The position numbers and the translations under genes are program-made. The notes beneath the pieces were generated by a model that ran no database searches, was not told where the DNA came from, and saw only the letters and a program-made list of their open reading frames with translations. DNA of 64,000 bases from Dechloromonas sp. UBA6271 (GTDB taxonomy: Bacteria; Pseudomonadota; Gammaproteobacteria; Burkholderiales; Rhodocyclaceae): contig DJUX01000006.1 of assembly GCA_002440665.1 (NCBI GenBank), forward strand, positions 1 to 64,000, written 5' to 3'. Position 1 is the stretch's first letter; every line of letters begins with the position of its first letter. Below are positions 1 through 7,504 of this stretch, in pieces.

Positions 1-28
1 TGCAGCGACTGAACCACCGGCCACGAAA

Positions 29-883
29 ATGCCTCGGCTTCAAGACGCCGCACGAAGTTTTTATGAAGCAGCTACACTCGCCTCATACCTATGTTGCACT
101 TCTGACTTGAATCCGTCCTTCGTTTTTGCACTCCTGTTGACTCTTGTCTCTGCAAGCAGCTACGCGGATATCTACGGCTATGTCGATGAGCAGGGCGTAT
201 CGCATTTTTCAGTGGAAAAACTGGATGCGCGCTATCAATTGCTGGTGCGCGGAAACAGGTTCGGGGCGCTGGATCTGGGTTCTACCGGATACGCAAAGCC
301 GCAGCTGATGGACCGGCTTACAGAACATCCAAACCTGAAAACGTATGAGCCGCTGCTCAAGGCTGCAAGCAGCGAGTTTGCAGTCGAACTTGCCTTGCTC
401 AAGGCGATCGTTGCAGCGGAGTCGGGATTCAATCCCGATGCGATTTCACCCAAGGGGGCAATCGGCCTGATGCAGGTGATGCCGGCGACCGCGGAACGCT
501 ATGGCCTGGCCGGCGACAAGCGGCGGTCGCTCGAAATGAAACTGCGGGACCCGCATACCAACATTCGCCTGGGGGCGCGCTACGTCGCCGACCTGTACAA
601 GCTTTACCCCAGGCAGCAGCATCTGGTGCTGGCTTCCTACAACGCCGGGGAGGGGGCGGTGCAGCAATACAAGAACACGATTCCGCCCTATCCGGAAACG
701 CGAAATTACGTCGAACTGGTGACACAGCTCCATCAGGTGTTTCGTTCCAAGGCAATCGTCAAGCAATCCGGTGGCCGGGTGTCCGTTCGTTACATGCCGC
801 CAAGCAGCGAGTCCAGGGCGCTCCCCAAACCAGCCGGGGCCAGGGTGGGGAATGCTATGGACCCCAAGGAAGGGAAGGACTGA
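29..883 (+). CDS. Periplasmic lytic transglycosylase (SLT domain)
   Basis: Cleaves peptidoglycan glycan strands in the periplasm. The C-terminal two thirds carries the SLT/goose-lysozyme fold motifs: AAESGFNP with the presumed catalytic Glu, GAIGLMQVMPATA and SYNAGEGAV. The N-terminal part has a hydrophobic stretch ending SASSYA, like a signal peptide, followed by YGYVDEQGVSHFS, which resembles a DUF4124-type segment. The ATG at 29 puts about 26 residues before that stretch. An in-frame TTG at 107 would place the hydrophobic segment at the very N-terminus, though with no basic residue. The frame is open to the left window edge, so the true start is uncertain. A strong hairpin follows the stop. 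Family assignment is secure; the substrate preference cannot be seen. Confidence 0.88.
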   Translation: MPRLQDAARSFYEAATLASYLCCTSDLNPSFVFALLLTLVSASSYADIYGYVDEQGVSHFSVEKLDARYQLLVRGNRFGALDLGSTGYAKPQLMDRLTEHPNLKTYEPLLKAASSEFAVELALLKAIVAAESGFNPDAISPKGAIGLMQVMPATAERYGLAGDKRRSLEMKLRDPHTNIRLGARYVADLYKLYPRQQHLVLASYNAGEGAVQQYKNTIPPYPETRNYVELVTQLHQVFRSKAIVKQSGGRVSVRYMPPSSESRALPKPAGARVGNAMDPKEGKD

Positions 884-920
884 GCGGGGGGACATCGCGT
901 TTCCAGGTGCCTGAAAGAAA

Positions 921-953
921 AAGAGGATGGCCGGTCAAACCGGCCATCCTCTT
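921..953. terminator. Bidirectional rho-independent terminator
   Basis: A perfect 15-bp stem (921-935 with 939-953) and a 3-nt loop, with an A-rich run before it and a T-run after it. It lies between the convergent transglycosylase gene and the acetate kinase fusion, so it can serve both strands. Confidence 0.9.
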
Positions 954-976
954 TTTGCTTGGGTCGGCAGCGCCGC

Positions 977-3298
977 TCAGTGCCGGCTCTGGATTTCCTC
1001 GATATACCCCAGCATGCCGGTGCGGATATTGGCGGCGTTGCCTTCGTCGGTGTCGATGTGCATGGCCAGGCGGAAGTTGGGATTGACCCGCACCACGACG
1101 TCGCCGAAGATCAGTTCGCGCTCGCCTTCGACGCGCACGCGGACGACGTAGTTGTCACGGACGCGGAAGCGCATGGCGTCTTCCGGCGCCATGTGGATGT
1201 GGCGCTGGGCGCAGATGACGCCGCGTTCGATGGCGGTGCTGCCGAACGGACCTTCGAGCGTAATGCCCGGTGTGTTGACGAGGTCGCCTGACTGGCGGAT
1301 CGGCGGCTGGATGCCGACCTTGAATTGCTCGGTCATGGCAATTTCGACCTGGGTTTCCTTGCGTGTCGGGCCGAGCACACGGACGTTGGCGATGCGTCCC
1401 TTGGGGCCGACCAGATGCACCTTTTCGGCGCAGGCGAACTGGCCGGGCTGCGACAACTCGTGTTCCGGCGTCAGCTGGTGGCCAGGGCCGAACAGCTTTT
1501 CGACGTCGGCCTGCGACAGATGGACGTGGTGGGCGGAAATTTCGACCGGGATCGGCAGTTCTTCCTCGCCCTTGGCTTCGAGCAGCAACTGGTTGCGCTC
1601 GATGGCGCGCAGCGTTTCCCAGGCGACCAGACGTTCGTCGTCGTTGGCGATGACGAGGATGGTTACCGGCGAATCGTCGGCCGAAATGACGGTGTGCGAG
1701 CCGAGCTTGCCCAGGTTGCGGTTCTTTTCCTCGTCGAGCTTGATGCCCATGTAGCCGAGGCCCTGGCAAGCCAGGCTACGCACCGTGGCGCTGGTTTCAC
1801 CGATGTCGCCGGTGAAGGCCAGCACATCGATGCCACCCATCGCCGCGACGTAGGCGCCGATGTTCTTGCGTACCTGGTAGCAGAAGGCCTTGTGCGCGAG
1901 CAGGGCGCGGTGGTGGCCGTCGGCCGCCGCTGTCTCGATTTCGTGGATGTCGCTGGAGATGCCGGAAATGCCCTTGAGGCCGCTTTCGGTGTTGATCAGC
2001 GTCGACAGCTGATCGAGGGACATCTTGTGCTCTTCCATCAGGTGGATCATCACCGCCGGGTCGATGCTGCCCGAGCGGCTGGGCATGATCAGGCCGTCGG
2101 TCGGCGTCATGCCCATGCTGGTATCGACCGAGCGGCCGTGGTCGATGGCGCACAGCGAGGCGCCGATGCCGAGGTGGCAGGAGACGATTTCCAGCTCGCC
2201 GAGCGGGCGCTTGAGCACTTCGGCGGCCTTCAGCGAGACGTAGCGGTGCGAGGTGCCGTGGAAGCCATAGCGGCGGATGCCGTCCTGCTTGTAGAGGTCG
2301 TAGGGCAGGCCGTACAGGTAGGCGTAGGGCGGCAGCGTCTGGTGGAAGGCAGTGTCGAAGACGGCGACATGCGGCACGCCGGGAAATTGCTTCATCGCGA
2401 CGCGGATGCCGGCGACGTTGACCGGGTTGTGCAGCGGCGCGAAGACCGCCAGCGCCTCGATGTCGGCGATCACCGCCGGGGTGATGACGGCCGAACTGGA
2501 GAACTTGTTGCCGCCATGCACGACGCGGTGGCCGACGGCGGTGACGTCTTCCGGGTGGAAGGTGAAGGCATCGCCGAGCAGCGCGGTCGCTTCCTGCATC
2601 ACCTTGAACAGGTCGGAGAGCTTGAATGGCGCATGTTCGAGAACCTGCTGCTGCGGTCCGACCATGACGGTGATGCGGGTGACCTGCTGGTCGGCGTTGT
2701 CGATGATGCCGTGCACATCGGCGCCGCTGTCCTGGGTGTCGTAGATGCCGAAATGAATCTGGCTGACGCCGACATTGAGCACGACGACCTTGCCCGGTTC
2801 GTTGGTGTGCAGCGACAGGGCATAGGGGTCGTCGGACCTGACGACGGCGCGGGCCTGGGCAGTGACGATATCGACCGACATGGCGCGCGTGCGGTCGGCG
2901 AGCAGGCGGGAAAGATGGCCGACCGCCTTGGGGTTGGTCAGGATATGGGCGTTGAAGACATCCTGCGGGATCAGCAGCACGAAGCAGCGGTTACCGGCGA
3001 TGACGTCGGCGACGATGCGGTCGCCGGTGAGCAGCGACATGACCCCGAAGACGTCGCCCGGTTCGAGCTGGCTGATCACCGAGCGGGTGCCGGTGTTGTC
3101 GGTCATCGAAATCTCGGCGTGGCCGCTGATCATGACGCCGATGAACTTGCCTTCGTCGCCGGTTTCGAGGATGGCCTCGTTGCCCTCATAGGTGGCGAGG
3201 CGGGACTTGATGACGATTTCCTCGACCTTGTCGGCCGGGAAATTCTCGAACAGGCGCACCTGTTCAAGGAAGAAGCGTTTCAGATCGATTTCGCTCAT
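977..3298 (-). CDS. cNMP-binding / acetate kinase / PduL phosphotransacylase fusion
   Basis: A three-part enzyme joining both steps of acetyl-CoA to acetate conversion. Numbering from the start at 3298 (773 residues): about 5-140 is a cyclic-nucleotide-binding/Crp-type sensor domain (ILETGDEGKFIGVMISGHAEI). About 170-565 is acetate kinase, with all six family active-site positions present (N175, R258, D315, H347, R408, E501). About 585-773 is a PduL-type phosphate acyltransferase with zinc-site motifs HHVHL and RHIHM. Usually the two enzymes are separate proteins. Some kinase motifs are altered: NVGVSQ where NxGSSS is usual, and FTGDIGETS where FTGGIGENS is usual. An ATG 18 nt further upstream (3316) is possible but has no ribosome-binding site. 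The order suggests ligand-gated carbon overflow or ATP-yielding acetate formation; that role is inferred. Confidence 0.87.
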   Translation of the reverse strand: MSEIDLKRFFLEQVRLFENFPADKVEEIVIKSRLATYEGNEAILETGDEGKFIGVMISGHAEISMTDNTGTRSVISQLEPGDVFGVMSLLTGDRIVADVIAGNRCFVLLIPQDVFNAHILTNPKAVGHLSRLLADRTRAMSVDIVTAQARAVVRSDDPYALSLHTNEPGKVVVLNVGVSQIHFGIYDTQDSGADVHGIIDNADQQVTRITVMVGPQQQVLEHAPFKLSDLFKVMQEATALLGDAFTFHPEDVTAVGHRVVHGGNKFSSSAVITPAVIADIEALAVFAPLHNPVNVAGIRVAMKQFPGVPHVAVFDTAFHQTLPPYAYLYGLPYDLYKQDGIRRYGFHGTSHRYVSLKAAEVLKRPLGELEIVSCHLGIGASLCAIDHGRSVDTSMGMTPTDGLIMPSRSGSIDPAVMIHLMEEHKMSLDQLSTLINTESGLKGISGISSDIHEIETAAADGHHRALLAHKAFCYQVRKNIGAYVAAMGGIDVLAFTGDIGETSATVRSLACQGLGYMGIKLDEEKNRNLGKLGSHTVISADDSPVTILVIANDDERLVAWETLRAIERNQLLLEAKGEEELPIPVEISAHHVHLSQADVEKLFGPGHQLTPEHELSQPGQFACAEKVHLVGPKGRIANVRVLGPTRKETQVEIAMTEQFKVGIQPPIRQSGDLVNTPGITLEGPFGSTAIERGVICAQRHIHMAPEDAMRFRVRDNYVVRVRVEGERELIFGDVVVRVNPNFRLAMHIDTDEGNAANIRTGMLGYIEEIQSRH

Positions 3299-3345
3299 GC
3301 TGGTTCTCACTTGCATACGGTATTTTTATAAACGAGAGACTACCA

Positions 3346-3366
3346 CTTTGCTGCAATGCAGCAAAG
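3346..3366. promoter_or_regulatory. Palindromic operator candidate upstream of the acetate kinase fusion
   Basis: Perfect 10-bp inverted arms (3346-3355 and 3357-3366; left arm CTTTGCTGCA) around a single A. It lies 48 bp upstream of the fusion gene start and behind the Crp/Fnr gene. There is no T-run on either side, so it reads as a protein-binding dyad rather than a terminator. The regulator is unknown. Confidence 0.45.
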
Positions 3367-3404
3367 CAGGGTTTGGTTACCGCTTGTATTCCAACCACTT
3401 TTTG

Positions 3405-3968
3405 TCAGCGCCGCGCAATGAACCGGCCGGCAACGGCGATGGTTCCCGCCTTTTCCATTTGCGCCAGCGTGCGGTAGAGCGCCTCGTGGCTGAGGCCCAG
3501 TTCGGCCGCCCAGGCCTTGCGGGAGGAGGGGAGTTCCAGCTTGCCGTCGCGGCCTTCGCATTCGATGAAGTGCAGCACCCGGGCGGCGGCTGTTCTCAGC
3601 GTTAGCCGTTCGCACTGGGCGCGGCTGCGCCGCACTTCGCGCATCAGGTGTGATACCCAGCGGCTGCGAAAGTCCGGGGATTCGTCAATGGCCTGCCGGA
3701 ATGCAGCCATCGGGAAAGCCAGCGCAGTACTCGCTTCGATGGCGACGGCGTCGCAGTGATAGGCCTGCGACTCCAGGCTCCCCTCGGCCAGGAAGTTGCG
3801 GCGGGCGCGCTGCAACGCCACCTCGCTGCCGTCGGGTGAATAGCGCCGCAGGCAGACCTCGCCGCTGGCGACGAAGAACATGGCCGAGGGCCGGTCGCCA
3901 AGCCTGAACAGATGTTCTCCCGCCGCGAATTGGCGCCACTCGGCGGCATTCTTCAGCGTATCCGGCAT
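3405..3968 (-). CDS. Crp/Fnr-family transcriptional regulator
   Basis: A DNA-binding regulator with an N-terminal cNMP-type beta-roll (FAAGEHLFRLGDRPSAMFFVASGEVCLRR is its core) and a C-terminal helix-turn-helix around SRKAWAAELGLSHEALYRTL. The Cys cluster of FNR proteins is missing, so it is not an obvious 4Fe-4S oxygen sensor; DNR/NnrR-like or other ligand-sensing members fit. I chose the ATG at 3968 because an upstream in-frame ATG at 4028 lies inside an FNR-type palindrome, which should be promoter DNA. It is divergent from a cytochrome c'-like gene, which is probably a target. The acetate kinase fusion follows on the same strand. Confidence 0.82.
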   Translation of the reverse strand: MPDTLKNAAEWRQFAAGEHLFRLGDRPSAMFFVASGEVCLRRYSPDGSEVALQRARRNFLAEGSLESQAYHCDAVAIEASTALAFPMAAFRQAIDESPDFRSRWVSHLMREVRRSRAQCERLTLRTAAARVLHFIECEGRDGKLELPSSRKAWAAELGLSHEALYRTLAQMEKAGTIAVAGRFIARR

Positions 3969-4026
3969 GACCTCGAATTCTGGGCGCAATGGCCAAGCCG
4001 GCAGCGAAGGAGATAACGAATCTCTC

Positions 4027-4044
4027 ATATGATCGCAATCATAT
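4027..4044. promoter_or_regulatory. FNR/DNR-type box with class II promoter spacing
   Basis: ATATGAT-CGCA-ATCATAT is a perfect 7-bp dyad whose core TGAT-N4-ATCA matches Crp/Fnr-family half sites. Its centre (4035.5) is 41.5 bp from a predicted start near 4077, with TTATCT at 4065-4070 as a -10 element for the rightward cytochrome gene. The leftward neighbour encodes a Crp/Fnr protein, suggesting autoregulation too. Confidence 0.6.
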
Positions 4045-4107
4045 CGCTTGCCGGGGCCGGGCGTTTATCTTTCCCGGCCATACCAACCACAATCGAGAGA
4101 GAACCCC

Positions 4108-4599
4108 ATGCGTTTCATTGTCCCCCTGGCGGCCATCGCCATCGCCTTGCCGAGCCTTGCCCAGCAACACGATCCGTCCATGCACAGCCAGCACATGGCG
4201 GAAGCGGCGGTTGCAAAGCCGGCGCCAAGGGGTGCCCGGCAACTGGTCAAGTTTCCGGCCGAGATGCGCGAGCACACGCTGGCCAACATGCGCGACCACC
4301 TGCTGGCGCTGCAGGAAATTCAGTCGGCGCTGGCGAGATCCGAATACGACCGGGCAGCCGACATCGCGGAAAAGCGTCTGGGCATGTCGTCGCTCGCCTT
4401 GCATGGGGCGCATGAAATCTCGAAATTCATGCCCCAGGGCATGCAGGATGCCGGTACCGCGATGCATCGCGGCGCCAGCCGCTTCGGCGTGGCGGCCCGC
4501 GATGCCGCCGTCACCGGCGATGTCAAGCCGGCGATCGGTGCGCTGTCAGAGGTAATGGGAGCCTGCGTGGCCTGCCACAGCGGTTATCGGCTGAAGTAA
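4108..4599 (+). CDS. Cytochrome c'-like periplasmic monohaem protein
   Basis: A 163-residue secreted c-type cytochrome. The ATG at 4108 follows a GAGAGAGAA ribosome site and begins a signal peptide ending near SLAQQ. The body is predicted helical with many Met and His residues, and the only haem motif, CVACH followed by SGYR, is at the extreme C-terminus, as in cytochrome c'/c-556 proteins. Members of that family bind NO or act in electron transfer. The FNR-type box upstream and the divergent Crp/Fnr gene suggest induction under low oxygen or nitrosative stress; this is inference. Haem attachment would occur in the periplasm. Confidence 0.8.
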   Translation: MRFIVPLAAIAIALPSLAQQHDPSMHSQHMAEAAVAKPAPRGARQLVKFPAEMREHTLANMRDHLLALQEIQSALARSEYDRAADIAEKRLGMSSLALHGAHEISKFMPQGMQDAGTAMHRGASRFGVAARDAAVTGDVKPAIGALSEVMGACVACHSGYRLK

Positions 4600-4724
4600 G
4601 GCGTTGGGTCTTTGAGCGGGCCGGTTGAACGTTGCTTTTGTTCTCCGGTGCGGCTTTCGATAAATTGTCACGGTTTTCTGCCAGAATTCGTCATTCGAAC
4701 AACCGCAACGATTCCGGATTCCAG

Positions 4725-5663
4725 ATGACCTACAAAGTTTTTGTCGACGGCCAGGAAGGCACCACCGGCCTGCAGATCAACGAATACCTCGCCAAGCGGG
4801 CCGATGTCGAACTGCTGAAGATCGATTCCGACAAGCGCAAGGACCTCGCCGAGCGCAAGCGCCTGATCAACGAATCCGACGTCACTTTCCTGTGCCTGCC
4901 GGACGACGCGGCGAAGGAATCGGTGACGCTGGTCGACAACCCGAACACCTGCATCGTCGACGCCTCGACCGCGCATCGCGTCAATCCGGCGTGGACCTTC
5001 GGTCTGCCGGAACTGGCGAAGGATCAGCGCGAGAAAATTCGTGGGTCCAAGCGCATCGCCAACCCCGGCTGCCATGCGAGCGCCTTCATCCTGGCGCTCA
5101 AGCCGCTGGTCGCCGGCGGCCTGGTTGCGGTCGACACGCAAATTGCGGCCAATTCCATCACCGGCTATTCGGGCGGCGGCAAGTCGATGATCGCGCATTA
5201 CGAGAGTCCGCAGCGCATCGACGCGCCGCGCCCCTACGCGCTCGGTCTCGCCCACAAGCACCTGCCGGAAATGGCCGCCTATTCCGGGTTGACCGCAGCA
5301 CCCATCTTCCAGCCCATCGTCGGCCCGTTCTACAAGGGGCTGGCGGTCACCGCCTTCCTGCATCCGCAGCAATTCACCCGCAAGGCAACGCCGGCCGACG
5401 TGCAGAAGCTGCTGGCCGACTATTACGCCGGCGAACCCTTCATCCGCGTCGCGCCGGTCGACCTGGAAGCCAATACTGAAGGCGGCTTCTTCAACGTCGA
5501 GGCCAATAACGACACCAACCGCGTCGACCTGTTCGTCTTCGGCAACGAAGAACGCATGCTGGTCGTCGCCCGCCTCGACAACCTCGGCAAGGGTGCTTCG
5601 GGCGCTGCCGTGCAGGCGATGAATGTGCACCTCGGGGTGGAGGAAAGCCTGGGGCTGGTGTGA
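4725..5663 (+). CDS. argC: N-acetyl-gamma-glutamyl-phosphate reductase (type 2 ArgC)
   Basis: NADPH-dependent reduction of N-acetylglutamyl phosphate to the semialdehyde in arginine synthesis; cytoplasmic. 312 residues, the usual length for the short type 2 class. The N-terminus VFVDGQEGTTGLQI is the nucleotide-binding loop and NPGCHASAF carries the catalytic Cys. SITGYSGGGKSMI and LAHKHLPEM are typical of the family. The start at 4725 was chosen because homology begins there; the in-frame codons upstream look non-coding. No other arg gene is adjacent, so it appears to be a stand-alone gene ending at a hairpin. Confidence 0.93.
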   Translation: MTYKVFVDGQEGTTGLQINEYLAKRADVELLKIDSDKRKDLAERKRLINESDVTFLCLPDDAAKESVTLVDNPNTCIVDASTAHRVNPAWTFGLPELAKDQREKIRGSKRIANPGCHASAFILALKPLVAGGLVAVDTQIAANSITGYSGGGKSMIAHYESPQRIDAPRPYALGLAHKHLPEMAAYSGLTAAPIFQPIVGPFYKGLAVTAFLHPQQFTRKATPADVQKLLADYYAGEPFIRVAPVDLEANTEGGFFNVEANNDTNRVDLFVFGNEERMLVVARLDNLGKGASGAAVQAMNVHLGVEESLGLV

Positions 5664-5687
5664 TCGGCCGCCGAAGCCGGAAAACGA

Positions 5688-5707
5688 AACCCGCCGCAAG
5701 GCGGGTT
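5688..5707. terminator. Hairpin between convergent genes
   Basis: An 8-bp stem (AACCCGCC with GGCGGGTT) and GCAA loop. There is no T-run on the plus strand, but the minus strand continues T-rich, so it probably serves the small secreted-protein gene and perhaps argC. Confidence 0.6.
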
Positions 5708-5732
5708 GCAAGTCCCTTGGCGGCTCGCGGCA

Positions 5733-6008
5733 TTATTCCGGAGCGCTTTTCGGGGCCGTTGGCGGCACATTCTTGAATAACGCACCGGGTGGTTCGCCGC
5801 CGCTACCGGAGGTGGGCTTCGGGCTTTCCTTGCCCTTTTTTAGGGGCGCGCGCGCATCCGCTGGCTTGGACTGGCTATCCACCGCGCTACCATCTTGTCG
5901 CGCAGGACATGTCGCTCCCGGACAGTTATCCGGCTTCGGTTGCTTGGTGGTCGCATCGGCCATGGCTGCCTGAGACAGCAGAAGCATCAGTATGGAAACA
6001 AGTTTCAT
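5733..6008 (-). CDS. Small secreted proline-rich protein, unknown function
   Basis: A 91-residue protein of unknown role. The start at 6008 has AGGA about 12 nt upstream and opens a clean signal peptide (MKLVSILMLLLSQAAMA). The mature part is low-complexity, rich in Pro, Lys, Ser and Ala, with two Cys residues spaced CPGATC that could form a disulfide. The frame stays open upstream to 6209, but that longer version runs through a terminator hairpin and was rejected. I do not recognise a family; an exported or envelope-associated protein is the most that can be said. Confidence 0.5.
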   Translation of the reverse strand: MKLVSILMLLLSQAAMADATTKQPKPDNCPGATCPARQDGSAVDSQSKPADARAPLKKGKESPKPTSGSGGEPPGALFKNVPPTAPKSAPE

Positions 6009-6196
6009 CTCTTTGGCTTCCTGTGAAATTCCTGAAGAACCGTAATTTGCCATTCCTCCCTTTGGCAAGCTCGGGAGTTTTTCGATGCTCAAATTTATTC
6101 GCCGACTGTACCACTCCTGGATTCCGGGCGCTGTTGAGACCAGCAAAGGGGTCGATAGCACTCCCGGGTAGCAAGCCGAATGAATCGTAGCCAACA

Positions 6197-6225
6197 AAAA
6201 GGCCTTCATTGAATGAAGGCCTTTT
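6197..6225. terminator. Rho-independent terminator of the cys operon
   Basis: A near-perfect 14-bp inverted repeat (AAAAGGCCTTCATT and its complement) bounded by A- and T-runs. It lies just downstream of cysH on the minus strand and can work in both directions. Confidence 0.85.
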
Positions 6226-6252
6226 GCATGGATATCCGGTGTGGAAGTGGGT

Positions 6253-6972
6253 TCAGCCCTTCACGTGCAGCCCGCATTCCTTCAGTTCGGGTGATTCCCA
6301 CCACCAGCGTCCGGAGCGGACATCCTCGCCGAGCGAAATCGCCCGCGTGCAGGGTGCGCAGCCGATGCTCGGGTAGAACTTGTCGTGCAGTGCGTTGTAG
6401 GGCACGGCGTTCTGCTTGATGTAGGTCCAGACTTCCTTTTCTGACCAGTCGGCGAGCGGGTTGAATTTTTCCAGTTGATTGCCTTCGTCGTACTCGCGGC
6501 TCGGCAGGCCGGTGCGGGTTGCCGCCTGCTGGGCGCGCAGGCCGGTGATCCAGGCTTTCTTGCCAGCCAGGGCGCGTTGCAGCGGCTCGACCTTGCGCAT
6601 GTAGCAGCAGCCCTTGCGCAGTTCGATGGATTCGTAGAAGGCGTTGATGCCGTTGGCGCGGACATAGGTCTCGACCGCTTCGCTTTGCGGGAAGTAAACC
6701 TTCAATTTGAGCCCGTAATGGGCGTCGACCGCAGCCATCAGGTCGTAGGTTTCGAGCGGCAGGCGGCCGGTGTCGAGGCTGAAGATCTCGATCGGCAGGC
6801 CAGATTTGACGATCAGGTCGGTCAGCACCATGTCTTCGGCGCCGAGGCTGTTGGCGAAGGCGACGGGCGCCCAGTTGGCGGCGATGTCGGCGAGCAGGGC
6901 TTGCGCGGCGGCCGTTTTGGCAGCGACGCTGGCGGTTAGTTCGGGGGTGATGTTGAGCAGGCTCGGGGTCAT
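6253..6972 (-). CDS. cysH: Assimilatory adenylylsulfate (APS) reductase
   Basis: Reduces activated sulfate to sulfite in the cytoplasm. 239 residues from the ATG at 6972. Motifs: ANSLGAEDMVL and SLDTGRLPLETY for nucleotide binding, KGCCYMRKVEPL and CAPCTRAI supplying the CC...CxxC ligands of a 4Fe-4S cluster, and KECGLH near the C-terminus with the catalytic Cys. The two Cys pairs point to the APS-reducing, iron-sulfur type rather than the PAPS type. The frame is open far upstream, but that part is out-of-frame overlap with the DUF934 gene. It is the last gene of a tight cysI-DUF934-cysH operon. Confidence 0.93.
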   Translation of the reverse strand: MTPSLLNITPELTASVAAKTAAAQALLADIAANWAPVAFANSLGAEDMVLTDLIVKSGLPIEIFSLDTGRLPLETYDLMAAVDAHYGLKLKVYFPQSEAVETYVRANGINAFYESIELRKGCCYMRKVEPLQRALAGKKAWITGLRAQQAATRTGLPSREYDEGNQLEKFNPLADWSEKEVWTYIKQNAVPYNALHDKFYPSIGCAPCTRAISLGEDVRSGRWWWESPELKECGLHVKG

Positions 6973-6991
6973 GGCGGGCTGTTCCGAAAAA

Positions 6992-7504
6992 TCAGGCGCG
7001 GCGGCGGAAGTAGGGTTGCGGCTGGCTGGTCGACGTCTGGTAGCCGTCGCTGAAACTCGTGAAGCCGGCTTCCAGCGCGTAGGCGATATCCTTGCCGTCC
7101 TTGAAGGCGTAGGCATCGAAGCCGACGCGGCGCATGAAGAAAAGCTGATCGTGCAGCACGTCGCCGACGGCGCGCAGTTCGCCTTGGTAGTGGTAGCGCT
7201 GGCGCAGCAGGCTGGCGGTCGAGTAGGCGCGGCCATCGACGAATTTCGGAAAATTGACGGCGATGACGATGAAGTAGTCGAGGTCGGTGGCGATGTCCTC
7301 GACGCGGTCTTCGGGTTGCAGCAGCAGGCCGATACGCTTGTGGCAGGAGACGATTTCAGCCTTGCGTGCTTGCCAGACGGCGAGCGGGAAGATGATGTCG
7401 CCGTCAGGCAGGGCGACGGTTTCCGGCGTTTCGCCCTCGGGCAATTCCAGTGTTTTCCAGGGGTCGACCGCAACGGTCTTGTTCTTGATCAGTTGCGCCA
7501 TCAT
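6992..7504 (-). CDS. DUF934 protein of the sulfite reductase operon
   Basis: A roughly 170-residue protein of the DUF934 family, regularly found between ferredoxin-type sulfite reductase and cysH in proteobacteria. Its biochemical role is not established; it is usually described as an accessory to sulfite reduction. Recognisable parts are the central QPEDRVEDIATDLDYF and the FPKFVDGRAYS segment. The start codon overlaps the cysI stop (ATGATGG), implying translational coupling; the second ATG at 7501 is equally possible. Confidence 0.85.
   Translation of the reverse strand: MMAQLIKNKTVAVDPWKTLELPEGETPETVALPDGDIIFPLAVWQARKAEIVSCHKRIGLLLQPEDRVEDIATDLDYFIVIAVNFPKFVDGRAYSTASLLRQRYHYQGELRAVGDVLHDQLFFMRRVGFDAYAFKDGKDIAYALEAGFTSFSDGYQTSTSQPQPYFRRRA

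Noticed and set aside
1325..3331. A 668-codon open frame antisense to the acetate kinase fusion
   Set aside because: No domain; the minus-strand fusion explains the same DNA.
6008..6209. An N-terminal extension making the small secreted protein 158 residues
   Set aside because: It would run through a rho-independent hairpin and hide a clean signal peptide with its own ribosome site.
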